From the NCBI GenBank assembly GCA_018882545.1, contig VERS01000077.1, positions 1 through 7,886 of the forward strand: a stretch of DNA of 7,886 nucleotides, read 5' to 3'. This DNA is from Mycobacterium sp. (lineage in GTDB: Bacteria > Actinomycetota > Actinomycetes > Mycobacteriales > Mycobacteriaceae). Both the position numbers and the translations under genes were made by a program. Positions within the stretch are counted from its first letter, which is position 1. Every line of letters starts with the position of its first letter. Shown here piece by piece: positions 1 to 5,710 of the stretch. Under the pieces are notes generated by a model. That model saw only the letters and a program-made list of their open reading frames with translations, did no database searches and was not told the DNA's origin.

Positions 1-192
1 GGTGTAGGTCTTGGCCGCCCCGGGTTGGCCGGCCGGATTCACGGTCACCGGGCCGGGTGTGTACGCCAGTGTGTCCAACGCCACGTTCGGGTCGACGACG
101 ATGAGGGTGTAGTCATCGGCGAAGGCCGAACCAGCACCGGCGATCCCAGCGACAACAACGGCAGCCGCGGCCGCCATACGGATCTTTTTCAT
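1..192 (-). CDS. Exported protein of unknown function, C-terminus beyond window edge
   Basis: The first 64 codons read without a stop to the left edge, so the gene is partial. Translation begins MKKIRMAAAAAVVVAGIAGA, followed by GSAFADDYTLIVVDPN: a positively charged n-region, an Ala/Val core and an AFA-DD signal-peptidase-I site near residue 25. There is no Cys at the cleavage site, so it is not a lipoprotein. The visible mature part (about 39 residues) is Pro/Val/Thr-rich and has no motif I recognise. The ATG at 192 is supported by AGGAG on the minus strand (203-207), ten bases upstream. The gene lies 26 bp downstream of the stop of the 80-residue exported peptide on the same strand, so the two are probably co-transcribed. 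The role is unknown. That it is a real gene is well supported by the combination of Shine-Dalgarno site, signal peptide and open frame. Confidence 0.75.
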   Translation of the reverse strand, partial: MKKIRMAAAAAVVVAGIAGAGSAFADDYTLIVVDPNVALDTLAYTPGPVTVNPAGQPGAAKTYT

Positions 193-218
193 CGGCTCCA
201 AACTCCTGTTCCGGACTC

Positions 219-461
219 TCAGCACACGTAGCAGGCGAAGCCGCGCCAGCCGTCGCGCCAGATCCAGCCGGGCCCGCAACCGGCCAGGCCGGTGGTGCCG
301 GAGCAGTCCAGAGCGGTGATGATCGGCACCGGGATGGTCGGCTGCGCCGGACTCGTGACGGTGTTGGTCGTGTTGGTCGATGCGGCAGAGGCGGTCTGCG
401 TACCGGCTAGTGAGCCGGCGATGACCCCGGCCGCTGCGATGGCCATGGCGATGCGTCGCAT
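219..461 (-). CDS. Small secreted four-cysteine peptide, unknown function
   Basis: This encodes an 80-residue pre-protein. Residues 1-26 (MRRIAMAIAAAGVIAG then SLAGTQTASA) form a classic Sec signal peptide ending in A-S-A. The mature part is about 54 residues: a Thr/Asn/Ser/Pro-rich stretch, then a compact C-terminal segment with Cys at 53, 62, 77 and 80 and a Gly/Trp/Arg-rich core CGPGWIWRDGWRGFACYVC that ends on the last Cys. Four cysteines in 28 exported residues suggest two disulphides (inference). I chose the ATG at 461 over the in-frame ATG at 485 because GGGAG (468-472, minus) sits six bases upstream and because this start gives a normal-length signal peptide. It is the first gene of a probable two-gene operon with the exported protein at 192 to 1. 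I do not recognise the family. An antimicrobial, metal-binding or envelope role would each be speculation. Confidence 0.8.
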   Translation of the reverse strand: MRRIAMAIAAAGVIAGSLAGTQTASAASTNTTNTVTSPAQPTIPVPIITALDCSGTTGLAGCGPGWIWRDGWRGFACYVC

Positions 462-686
462 GTGCAACTCCCTTACTGCGATCACTGCAATCCGCCCTCA
501 CAGTACGCGCGACGGGCGGGTAAGCCCGGGATTTCCCCGCCGGCGTCGCGTTGGAACCGAGTGCGACTGACCGTCCGGGATCTGGCCACGGTTAGATCTC
601 GGTGTGGGTTCGAGGATCCTTCAGCACCACGCCCGTCCCGGCCGTGACAGCCCGGCCCGAGCCACTGCGCGTTAGCGGGTTCCCGG
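462..686. promoter_or_regulatory. Divergent intergenic region
   Basis: This 225-bp region separates the minus-strand exported-peptide operon from the plus-strand acyltransferase and must hold both promoters. On the minus strand I see two weak candidates: TACTGT (505 to 500), a TANNNT -10 with no good -35, and an ECF-sigma-like pair GGGAAA (537 to 532), 17 bases, then CGTC (514 to 511). Neither is strong. On the plus strand no convincing -35/-10 pair stands out, and the acyltransferase has only a poor AGCGGG ribosome site (674-679). No coding potential was seen here apart from shadow frames. Confidence 0.35.
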
Positions 687-1925
687 ATGTCGTCGGATCG
701 GTTGGCCGCCGTGGATGCCCAGTTGCTCTGGCTGTCCGCGGTGGTGCCCAACGACCAGTTCCTGATGTACGTCTTTGACGGCGAACCGGACGTAACCGCT
801 GCACTGGAGCAGGTGCGACGGAACGCGCAGCGGTGCGATGAACTGCGACTGCGGGTGTGTGAGGACAGTCGGTGGCGTTATCCGCGCTGGATCAGCGGAC
901 AGGTCCGCGCCGAGCAGTTCATGGTCCACGAGAACACCGGGGACTGGCGCGCCTGCCTTGATTCGGTGGCCGGACTCGACCGACTCGACGTCACCCGGAT
1001 GGGTTGGCGTGTCCACGTGTTCCCGCCCGCGGTCGTCGTCGTCCAGATTCCCCATGCCCTCGGTGACGGAACCCGATCCTCGGCGCTGGCCGCCGCGTTA
1101 CTGGGTCGTCCCGGCCGGCCGGCTCCGGTGACGGCCCGCCGCGGGTCGCTGCCGTTGCGGGCGATCAGTGCGGTTCGGGCGCACCGGGGTATGGTCCGCG
1201 AGATCGAGTCGGGGGCGCTGGAACCGCCCTCCGGGCCCCGGCCGGTATTGAGCGTCAACGCCCGCCCGGCCGGGCCGGCGGTGCTGCGATCGCTGGTCGT
1301 CGAGCGGTCTCGACTGCGGCACCCGACGGTGACAATTGCCGTGCTTTCGGCGATTTCCGAGGCGCTCGGCGGTTATCTCGCCGCCCGCGGTGAAGACATC
1401 AGCCGGCTCGGTGCGGAGGTTCCGATGGCGGGAACCGCGGAAAGCCCGGGGTGCAACAACTTCCGCAACGTCGGCATCAGTCTCTATCCCGAACACCGAC
1501 GGGCGGAGCGGATCCGGCGGATCGCCGTCGAACTCGCCGCCGCACGCCGCCGCGTCGAGCACCCTGCAACACGGGCCTCCGACGCGGCGTTCGCCGCCGT
1601 GCCGGCGGCGGTGCTGCGGTGGGGGATGCGGCGGTTCGATCCGGCGAAGAGATCCGCCACCGTCTCGGGTCACACAGTCGTCTCCAGCGTCAACCGCGGT
1701 CCGGCCGACCTCACCTTCGGGGGGTGCCCGGTGGTGTTCCCCGCGGGTTACCCGGCCCTATCGCCGATGATGAGTCTCACCCACGGCGTGCACGGGATCG
1801 GCGAGGTGCTGGCCGTGAGCGTTCGCGCCGACTCGGTGACCGTCGATGTCGAGGATTACTTCGACCGCCTGGCGCACGCCCTGGGTTCCCCGCCGGGTTC
1901 CCCCACCGCCAGCAGACACAAATGA
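687..1925 (+). CDS. WS/DGAT-superfamily acyltransferase (wax ester synthase / diacylglycerol acyltransferase-like)
   Basis: The protein has 412 residues, rather short against the roughly 450-470 usual for mycobacterial triacylglycerol synthases. The N-terminus (RLAAVDAQLLWLS, 5-17) matches the opening block of the WS/DGAT acyltransferase domain. The active-site HxxxDG of CoA-dependent acyltransferases is present as PHALGDG (His123, Asp127, Gly128); the usual first His of HHxxxDG is Pro122. The C-terminal half resembles the DUF1298 domain: NNFRNVGISLYP (257-268), an Arg-rich helix (271-290), and SSVNRGPADLTFGG (333-346) followed by YPALSP. The usual Asn-Asp motif appears replaced by TVTIAV (214-219). 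Family members esterify acyl-CoA to alcohols or diacylglycerol at membrane or lipid-body surfaces; the substrate here is unknown. The start is fixed, because an in-frame stop at 645 leaves no other upstream start codon. No strong ribosome site is visible. The fold call is firm and the enzyme activity is not. Confidence 0.82.
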   Translation: MSSDRLAAVDAQLLWLSAVVPNDQFLMYVFDGEPDVTAALEQVRRNAQRCDELRLRVCEDSRWRYPRWISGQVRAEQFMVHENTGDWRACLDSVAGLDRLDVTRMGWRVHVFPPAVVVVQIPHALGDGTRSSALAAALLGRPGRPAPVTARRGSLPLRAISAVRAHRGMVREIESGALEPPSGPRPVLSVNARPAGPAVLRSLVVERSRLRHPTVTIAVLSAISEALGGYLAARGEDISRLGAEVPMAGTAESPGCNNFRNVGISLYPEHRRAERIRRIAVELAAARRRVEHPATRASDAAFAAVPAAVLRWGMRRFDPAKRSATVSGHTVVSSVNRGPADLTFGGCPVVFPAGYPALSPMMSLTHGVHGIGEVLAVSVRADSVTVDVEDYFDRLAHALGSPPGSPTASRHK

Positions 1926-1977
1926 CCCCATCTGTTCGGCGTGTCGGGGACGTTTCCGTCTGCTCGCGGGAGGAACT

Positions 1978-2007
1978 TTGACCAAACGGTTGGTTGGTTG
2001 TCAGAAT
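1978..2007 (+). promoter_or_regulatory. Candidate promoter with overlapping dyad upstream of the thiolase operon
   Basis: A -35-like TTGACC (1978-1983, five of six to TTGACA) and a -10-like CAGAAT (2002-2007) are 18 bases apart. A start near 2014 would give a leader of about 26 bases. An interrupted palindrome, ACCAA-ACGG-TTGGT (1981-1994), overlaps the -35 and runs into a TTGG-rich tail (GGTTGGTTGGTTG, 1988-2000). An operator over the -35 is the usual geometry for a repressor. TetR-family regulators commonly control fatty-acid and sterol degradation genes in mycobacteria, but no regulator gene is present here, so the factor is unknown. Confidence 0.45.
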
Positions 2008-2026
2008 CGGGGGCGAAACCATAACC

Positions 2027-2033
2027 AAAGGAG
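2027..2033 (+). promoter_or_regulatory. Strong ribosome binding site of the thiolase gene
   Basis: AAAGGAG lies six bases before the ATG at 2040. It is the best Shine-Dalgarno site in the window and fixes the thiolase start. The downstream hydratase has no comparable site, which suggests it depends on ribosomes arriving from the thiolase reading frame. Confidence 0.85.
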
Positions 2034-2039
2034 AAGTCG

Positions 2040-3185
2040 ATGGCGGAAGCGGTAATCGTCGAGGCAGCGCGCTCGGCGGTCGGTAAGCGCAACGGCGGCC
2101 TGTCCGGCGTACACCCAGCGGAGTTGTCGGCGCAGGTGCTCGCCGGGCTGGCCGAGCGCGCCGGATGCGATCCGGAGGTCATCGACGACGTGATCTGGGG
2201 CTGTGTCATGCAGGCCGGCGAACAGGCCCTCGACATCGCCCGGACCGCGGTGTTGACCGCCGGTTGGCCCGAGACGATCCCCGGGGTGACGGTGGATCGC
2301 CAGTGCGGCTCCAGTCAGCAGTCGGTGCACTTCGCCGCCGCCGGGGTGGTGGCCGGCCACTACGACGCTGTGATCGCCGGTGGAGTCGAGTCGATGTCAC
2401 GCACCCCGATGGGGGCGTCGCTGGCCAGCGGCGGCAACCCCTATTCGGCTCGTTTCAAATCCCGCTACGACCGCACTCCGAATCAGGGCATCGGAGCGGA
2501 GATGATGGCCGCCAAGTGGGGACTGAGCCGCACCGAGCTCGATCAGTTCTCCCTGGACTCGCACGAGAAGGCAGGGGCCGCACAGGATTCCGGCGCTTTT
2601 GACGACCAGATCATCGGGATCAACGACCAGGACGGCAACGTCGTGCTGAAGGACGAGGGCATCCGGCGCGGTACCACGCTGGAGAAGATGGCCCAGCTGA
2701 AGCCGGCATTCAAGGAGGACGGCGTCATCCATGCCGGCAATTCCTCGCAGATCTCCGACGGTTCTGCGGCGCTACTGTTCATGTCGGATGAGAAGGCGAA
2801 GTCGTTGGGGCTCAAGCCGATCGCCAAAGTACACACTGCCGTGCTCGCCGGTGCCGACCCCGTCATGATGCTCTCCGCGCCGATACCGGCCACCCAGAAG
2901 GCCCTCAAGCGCTCCGGGCTGAGCCTGTCCGAAATCGGCGTGTTCGAGGTCAACGAGGCTTTCGCCCCGGTTCCGATGGCCTGGCTCAAGGAGATCGGCG
3001 CCGACGAGAAAAAGCTCAACCCCAACGGCGGCGCCATCGCGCTGGGCCACCCGCTGGGTGGTTCCGGCGCGCGCATCATGACGACAATGCTCTATCACAT
3101 GCGCAACAACAACATTCGTTACGGCCTGCAGACCATGTGCGAGGGTGGCGGTCAGGCCAACGCGACGATCCTCGAGCTGCTCTGA
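2040..3185 (+). CDS. Acetyl-CoA acetyltransferase / 3-ketoacyl-CoA thiolase (FadA family)
   Basis: The protein has 381 residues, a normal length for a degradative thiolase. It cleaves 3-ketoacyl-CoA with CoA to release acetyl-CoA and a shortened acyl-CoA, in the cytoplasm, as the last step of beta-oxidation. The family signatures are all in place: nucleophile Cys89 in DRQCGSSQQ (86-94), NEAFAP (305-310), GGAIALGHPLGGSG (330-343) with His337, and the C-terminal TMCEGGGQAN (365-374) with catalytic Cys367. VEAARSAVGKRNGGLSG near the N-terminus is typical of mycobacterial FadA proteins. From memory it looks closer to the FadA3/FadA6 type than to biosynthetic PhaA enzymes, but I cannot settle the paralogue or chain-length preference, so no symbol is given. 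The start is set by AAAGGAG. The stop is one base before the enoyl-CoA hydratase ATG, so the two genes form an operon. Confidence 0.93.
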   Translation: MAEAVIVEAARSAVGKRNGGLSGVHPAELSAQVLAGLAERAGCDPEVIDDVIWGCVMQAGEQALDIARTAVLTAGWPETIPGVTVDRQCGSSQQSVHFAAAGVVAGHYDAVIAGGVESMSRTPMGASLASGGNPYSARFKSRYDRTPNQGIGAEMMAAKWGLSRTELDQFSLDSHEKAGAAQDSGAFDDQIIGINDQDGNVVLKDEGIRRGTTLEKMAQLKPAFKEDGVIHAGNSSQISDGSAALLFMSDEKAKSLGLKPIAKVHTAVLAGADPVMMLSAPIPATQKALKRSGLSLSEIGVFEVNEAFAPVPMAWLKEIGADEKKLNPNGGAIALGHPLGGSGARIMTTMLYHMRNNNIRYGLQTMCEGGGQANATILELL

Positions 3186-3209
3186 CATGGCCGACCCTGA
3201 CATGGCCGA
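3182..3209 (+). repeat. 13-bp direct repeat with 15-bp period at the thiolase-hydratase junction
   Basis: CTGACATGGCCGA occurs at 3182-3194 and again at 3197-3209, fifteen bases apart. The first copy contains the thiolase stop (TGA 3183-3185) and the hydratase ATG (3187). The second copy gives a second in-frame ATG at 3202. The protein therefore begins MADPDMAEQ, with an apparent five-residue duplication. The 15-bp unit keeps the frame intact. Confidence 0.85.
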
Positions 3210-3999
3210 GCAGGCGGAGCCCGGCGCGATTGCCGAGCTCCGGGGCAACACCCTGATCGTCACCATCAATCGCCCGGAGGCGCGTAACGCGGTCAACCAG
3301 GCAGTCAGCATCGGTGTCGGCGACGCCCTCGCCCGCGCACAGGCCGCCCCGGAGATCCGGGCGGTCGTCATCACCGGTGCGGGGGAGAAGTCCTTCTGTG
3401 CCGGCGCCGACCTCAAGGCGCTCTCACGCGGGGAGAACATCTTCCACCCCGACCACCCGGAGTGGGGTTTCGCCGGCTTCGTGCAGCACTTCATCGACAA
3501 GCCGGTCATCGCCGCGGTCAACGGCACGGCCCTGGGTGGCGGCACCGAACTGGCGCTCGGTAGCGACCTGGTCGTCGCAGGGGCCGGTGCGCAATTCGGG
3601 CTGCCGGAGGTCAAGCGCGGCCTGATCGCAGCGGCCGGCGGGGTGTTCCGGATCGTCGACCAACTGCCCCGCAAGGTGGCCATGCAACTGCTGGTCACCG
3701 GCGACCCGATCAGCGCCGAGGAGGCGGGCCGCTGGGGGCTGATCAATCAGGTGGTGCCCGACGCGACGGTGCTTGAGGCCGCCCTGGCCCTCGCCGACCG
3801 GATCACCGTCAACGCGCCGCTGGCCGTGCAGGCCAGCAAGCGCGTCGCGCTCGGGGTTGACCAGGGAGTCATCGCTGCCGAGCAGGAGTCCTGGAAGCGG
3901 TCCAACCGTGAGATGCGGGTGGTGTTCGGTTCCGAGGACGCCAGAGAGGGGCCGCTGGCGTTCGCGCAGAAACGCCCGCCGGTCTGGAAGGCCCGCTGA
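3187..3999 (+). CDS. Enoyl-CoA hydratase / crotonase-family protein
   Basis: The protein has 270 residues, a typical single-domain crotonase. It is expected to hydrate trans-2-enoyl-CoA to 3-hydroxyacyl-CoA in the cytoplasm. The NRPEARNAV block (28-36) and the oxyanion-hole segments CAGADLKAL (71-79) and NGTALGGGTE (112-121) are present. Both acid residues of classical hydratases are kept: Glu121 in GGGTELAL, and Glu141 in FGLPEVKRG (equivalent to rat Glu144 and Glu164). The C-terminal EDAREGPLAF and the ending PVWKAR are characteristic of the mycobacterial EchA group. The start at 3187 is one base after the thiolase stop. An ATG at 3202 is equally possible because of the local repeat, and the more upstream in-frame ATG at 3145 would overlap the thiolase and is unlikely. 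Translation is probably coupled to the thiolase. The acyl substrate is unknown, and no 3-hydroxyacyl-CoA dehydrogenase is in the window. Confidence 0.92.
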   Translation: MADPDMAEQAEPGAIAELRGNTLIVTINRPEARNAVNQAVSIGVGDALARAQAAPEIRAVVITGAGEKSFCAGADLKALSRGENIFHPDHPEWGFAGFVQHFIDKPVIAAVNGTALGGGTELALGSDLVVAGAGAQFGLPEVKRGLIAAAGGVFRIVDQLPRKVAMQLLVTGDPISAEEAGRWGLINQVVPDATVLEAALALADRITVNAPLAVQASKRVALGVDQGVIAAEQESWKRSNREMRVVFGSEDAREGPLAFAQKRPPVWKAR

Positions 4000-4024
4000 C
4001 CGCGGACCTGGCGCCCGGTGGCGG

Positions 4025-4897
4025 TTAGGCCCCCGCCTTGGTGGTGGTCGGGCTCGCCGAGGCGGTGGTGGTCGGGCTTGCGGCCGGGGACGACGGGGCA
4101 GCCGTCGTCGTCGGGGTGGCTGTCGCTGCCGATGGCGGCGCCGTTGCCGATGTCGTCGCCGTTGCCGATGTCGTCGCCGTTGCCGAGGTCGTCGCGCTCG
4201 AGGTGGCCGGGGTCGTTGACGGCGATGCCTCCGCGGCCGGCGTCGGTGGGGTCAGCACCTCGTCGATCATGTAGATGTAGGCGCCCCTGGCGCTGTATGC
4301 GCAGCTCACTCGGGCACCGTTGACCGTGATGTCACCGCCCTTGCCGACGACGGTCACCGAACGGCCGTCCTGGGTCGGCATCTTGCCCTGCACGTCGTTG
4401 GGTCCCAGGTAGCCCAGCACCATGTGGTAGAAGAGCGTCGGCAGCAGCACCACCGGGTCTGTCTTGAGGGTGTTCAGGGTTGCCGCGTCGAGCTTGGCGA
4501 AGGCGGCGTTGGTCGGGGCGAACACAACGTACGGGCCGCCGTCGAGGACGTTGACGATGTTGATGGCGGGGTTGAGCTTGCCCGATATCGCGTCGCTGAA
4601 AGTGCTCAGCTCAGGGTTGCTGGCCAGAGCCTTGGAGCCGATCTGCAGCGCCATTGACTCGATCGAGGCTGGGCTGCCGGAGGGGTACTTGCTGCGGTAG
4701 GCATCGCAGCCCGGTCCCTGCGGGTCCGGGACCTTGGTGGACGTCGGCACCGGCACGGTAGGGCTGGCGGGCGCCGGAGCCGGGGACGGCGCGGGGGACG
4801 GCGTCGGCTCCGCATAGGCTTGGAACGCGGTCGGCACGGCGATGACCATCGCGGCAAGCGCCGCGGCAACGCCGATCGACTTGGTGCGAGTACTCAC
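4025..4897 (-). CDS. Secreted fasciclin-domain (MPT70/MPT83-like) protein with Thr/Ala-rich tail
   Basis: The pre-protein has 290 residues. Residues 1-29 form a Sec signal peptide ending AYA before EPTPSP; there is no lipobox Cys, so it resembles secreted MPT70 rather than the lipoprotein MPT83. A Pro/Ala/Ser linker (30-57) leads to GPGC (61-64) and one fasciclin (FAS1) domain at about 75-217, with YVVFAPTNAAFAKL (123-136), the YH dipeptide at 157-158, and VNGARVSC ending in YMIDEVLTPP. Cys64 and Cys199 match the disulphide pair of the MPT70 family. Residues about 218-290 are almost wholly Thr, Ala, Ser and Pro, with three TTSATA-type repeats. MPT70 and MPT83 lack this tail (about 190-220 residues in total, from memory). 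FAS1 proteins usually act in adhesion or matrix contacts. The start is GTG, with AGGAG (4906-4910, minus) eight bases upstream. The stop faces the hydratase stop across 25 bp. Confidence 0.92.
   Translation of the reverse strand: MSTRTKSIGVAAALAAMVIAVPTAFQAYAEPTPSPAPSPAPAPASPTVPVPTSTKVPDPQGPGCDAYRSKYPSGSPASIESMALQIGSKALASNPELSTFSDAISGKLNPAINIVNVLDGGPYVVFAPTNAAFAKLDAATLNTLKTDPVVLLPTLFYHMVLGYLGPNDVQGKMPTQDGRSVTVVGKGGDITVNGARVSCAYSARGAYIYMIDEVLTPPTPAAEASPSTTPATSSATTSATATTSATATTSATAPPSAATATPTTTAAPSSPAASPTTTASASPTTTKAGA
4140..4193 (-). repeat. Three tandem copies of an 18-bp unit in the fasciclin protein tail
   Basis: On the plus strand the unit GCCGTTGCCGATGTCGTC is at 4140-4157 and 4158-4175, with a third copy at 4176-4193 that differs by one base (GAGGTC for GATGTC). 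A more degenerate continuation lies on both sides. Read on the coding strand it gives the hexapeptide TTSATA repeated through residues of about 235-252. The unit is a multiple of three, so gain or loss of copies keeps the frame, as in a coding minisatellite. Confidence 0.85.
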
Positions 4898-5128
4898 GGG
4901 TGAATCTCCTGGTTCTCGTCTCGCGGTGGAACAAGCGATTAAACGACCACAACGACCATTGGATCCGAACGAAGGGATCCGACTGGGGGATCGTAGTAGC
5001 GCCCCGTTTCGTTACCCAAAACCGCGTGACCTGGGACACAGTCGGCATAGCGCACGGGGTCTGTCTGTGTCGCAGCGCCCTACCGGCCCGGCGGTCTTCG
5101 CGGTCACCGCCTGCCTACGATTGCCGCC
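4898..5128. promoter_or_regulatory. Divergent intergenic region of fasciclin and gamma-CA-like genes
   Basis: This 231-bp region carries the promoters of two divergent genes. For the fasciclin gene (minus), TACGAT (4995 to 4990) with a weak TTGGGT (5019 to 5014) 18 bases upstream is a possible pair and would give an 86-base leader. Two GGATCC sites (4961-4966 and 4975-4980) are eight bases apart. A 7-bp inverted repeat, GACACAG (5035-5041) and CTGTGTC (5065-5071), lies mid-region with a 23-base spacer. I saw no CCATCC-type SigK -35 on the fasciclin side, although SigK drives the MPT70/MPT83 genes in M. tuberculosis. Confidence 0.35.
5116..5121 (+). promoter_or_regulatory. -10 element of a probable leaderless transcript
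   Basis: TACGAT fits the mycobacterial TANNNT -10, and its last base is seven bases before the ATG at 5129. Transcription would therefore begin on or next to the A of the start codon. No Shine-Dalgarno sequence precedes the ATG, which fits leaderless translation, common in mycobacteria. No clear -35 is visible. Confidence 0.6.
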
Positions 5129-5650
5129 ATGGCCGGACCGTTGATCGTGCCCATCCGTGGTCGTGTCCCCCAGATAGACCCGGATGCCTGGGTCGCCCCC
5201 AACGCCAGCCTGATCGGGCAGGTCCGGTTGGCGGCAGGGGCGAGCGTCTGGTACTCGGCGACATTGCGGGCCGAGGCCGAACCCATCGACATCGGCGCCG
5301 GAACCAACATCCAGGACGGGGTGACGATCCATGTCGACCCGGGATTCCCGGTCCGGGTGGGTGACGGGGTCAGCGTCGGGCACAACGCGGTGCTGCACGG
5401 GTGCACCGTGGCGGACGGGGCGCTCATCGGGATGGGGGCGATCGTTCTCAACGGCGCGGTGGTTGGCGCCGGATCGCTGGTGGCTGCCGGCGCACTGATC
5501 CCCCAGGGCGTCACCGTCCCACCAGGCAGCCTGATCGCCGGTGTCCCGGGCAAGGTGCGACGCGAACTCAGCGACGCCGAACTGGCCCATAATCGGCATA
5601 ACGCCGCGGTGTATGTGCGACTGGTCGAACTGCACCGCCAAGAGGCCTGA
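5129..5650 (+). CDS. Gamma-class carbonic-anhydrase-like left-handed beta-helix protein
   Basis: The protein has 173 residues, the usual size of the YrdA/PaaY/CamH group. Hexapeptide repeats run through about 22-140 (for example VAPNASLIG, IDIGAGTNI, VRVGDGVSVG, GALIGMGAIV). This is the left-handed beta-helix that forms trimers with metal sites between subunits. The three metal-binding His residues are present with the expected spacing: His68 in TIHVD, then His85 and His90 in VGHNAVLHG. Arg47 and Gln62 (NIQDG) match conserved residues of Cam. The Asp that usually follows in R-x-D is Glu49 here. VPPGSLIAGVPGKVRREL (130-147) leads to the closing C-terminal helix. Many members of this group show little or no carbonic anhydrase activity, so the biochemical role (carbonic anhydrase or CoA-ester binding) is open. 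The start is supported by the TACGAT element seven bases upstream. A membrane-protein gene follows on the same strand. Confidence 0.9.
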   Translation: MAGPLIVPIRGRVPQIDPDAWVAPNASLIGQVRLAAGASVWYSATLRAEAEPIDIGAGTNIQDGVTIHVDPGFPVRVGDGVSVGHNAVLHGCTVADGALIGMGAIVLNGAVVGAGSLVAAGALIPQGVTVPPGSLIAGVPGKVRRELSDAELAHNRHNAAVYVRLVELHRQEA

Positions 5651-5710
5651 TACCGGAACTATGGTGTTGGACGTCAGGGTTGCGTCATCGCTTTGGATGA
5701 GGATATTTCG

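Noticed and set aside
462..485. N-terminal extension of the four-Cys peptide to the ATG at 485
   Set aside because: It would place the Shine-Dalgarno-like GGGAG inside the coding region and lengthen the n-region with MIAVRELH. The start at 461 gives a standard signal peptide.
1098..1673. Minus-strand open frame of 191 codons inside the acyltransferase
   Set aside because: Its Arg/Pro/His-rich translation has no motif. It is a shadow of the acyltransferase codon bias.
1926..1977. Terminator after the acyltransferase
   Set aside because: The short stems CCCC/GGGG (1925-1950 area) and GACG-TTTC-CGTC are only 4 bp each and lack a T-tract, so I do not call them.
3145..3186. Earlier in-frame ATG for the enoyl-CoA hydratase
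   Set aside because: It would add 14 residues that are out-of-frame thiolase sequence (Arg/Ser-rich) with no ribosome site. The ATG at 3187, immediately after the thiolase stop, fits the family N-terminus better.
2772..3746. Minus-strand open frame of 324 codons
   Set aside because: It lies fully antisense to the thiolase and hydratase, both of which have complete catalytic motifs, and has low-complexity Ser/Ala/Pro composition.
3997..4027. Rho-independent terminator between the convergent hydratase and fasciclin genes
   Set aside because: Only 25 bp separate the stops. I found GC-rich partial complementarity but no clear stem with a T-run on either strand.
4140..4193. CRISPR-like repeat array
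   Set aside because: The 18-bp units are directly abutting with no spacers and encode an in-frame hexapeptide, so this is a coding tandem repeat.
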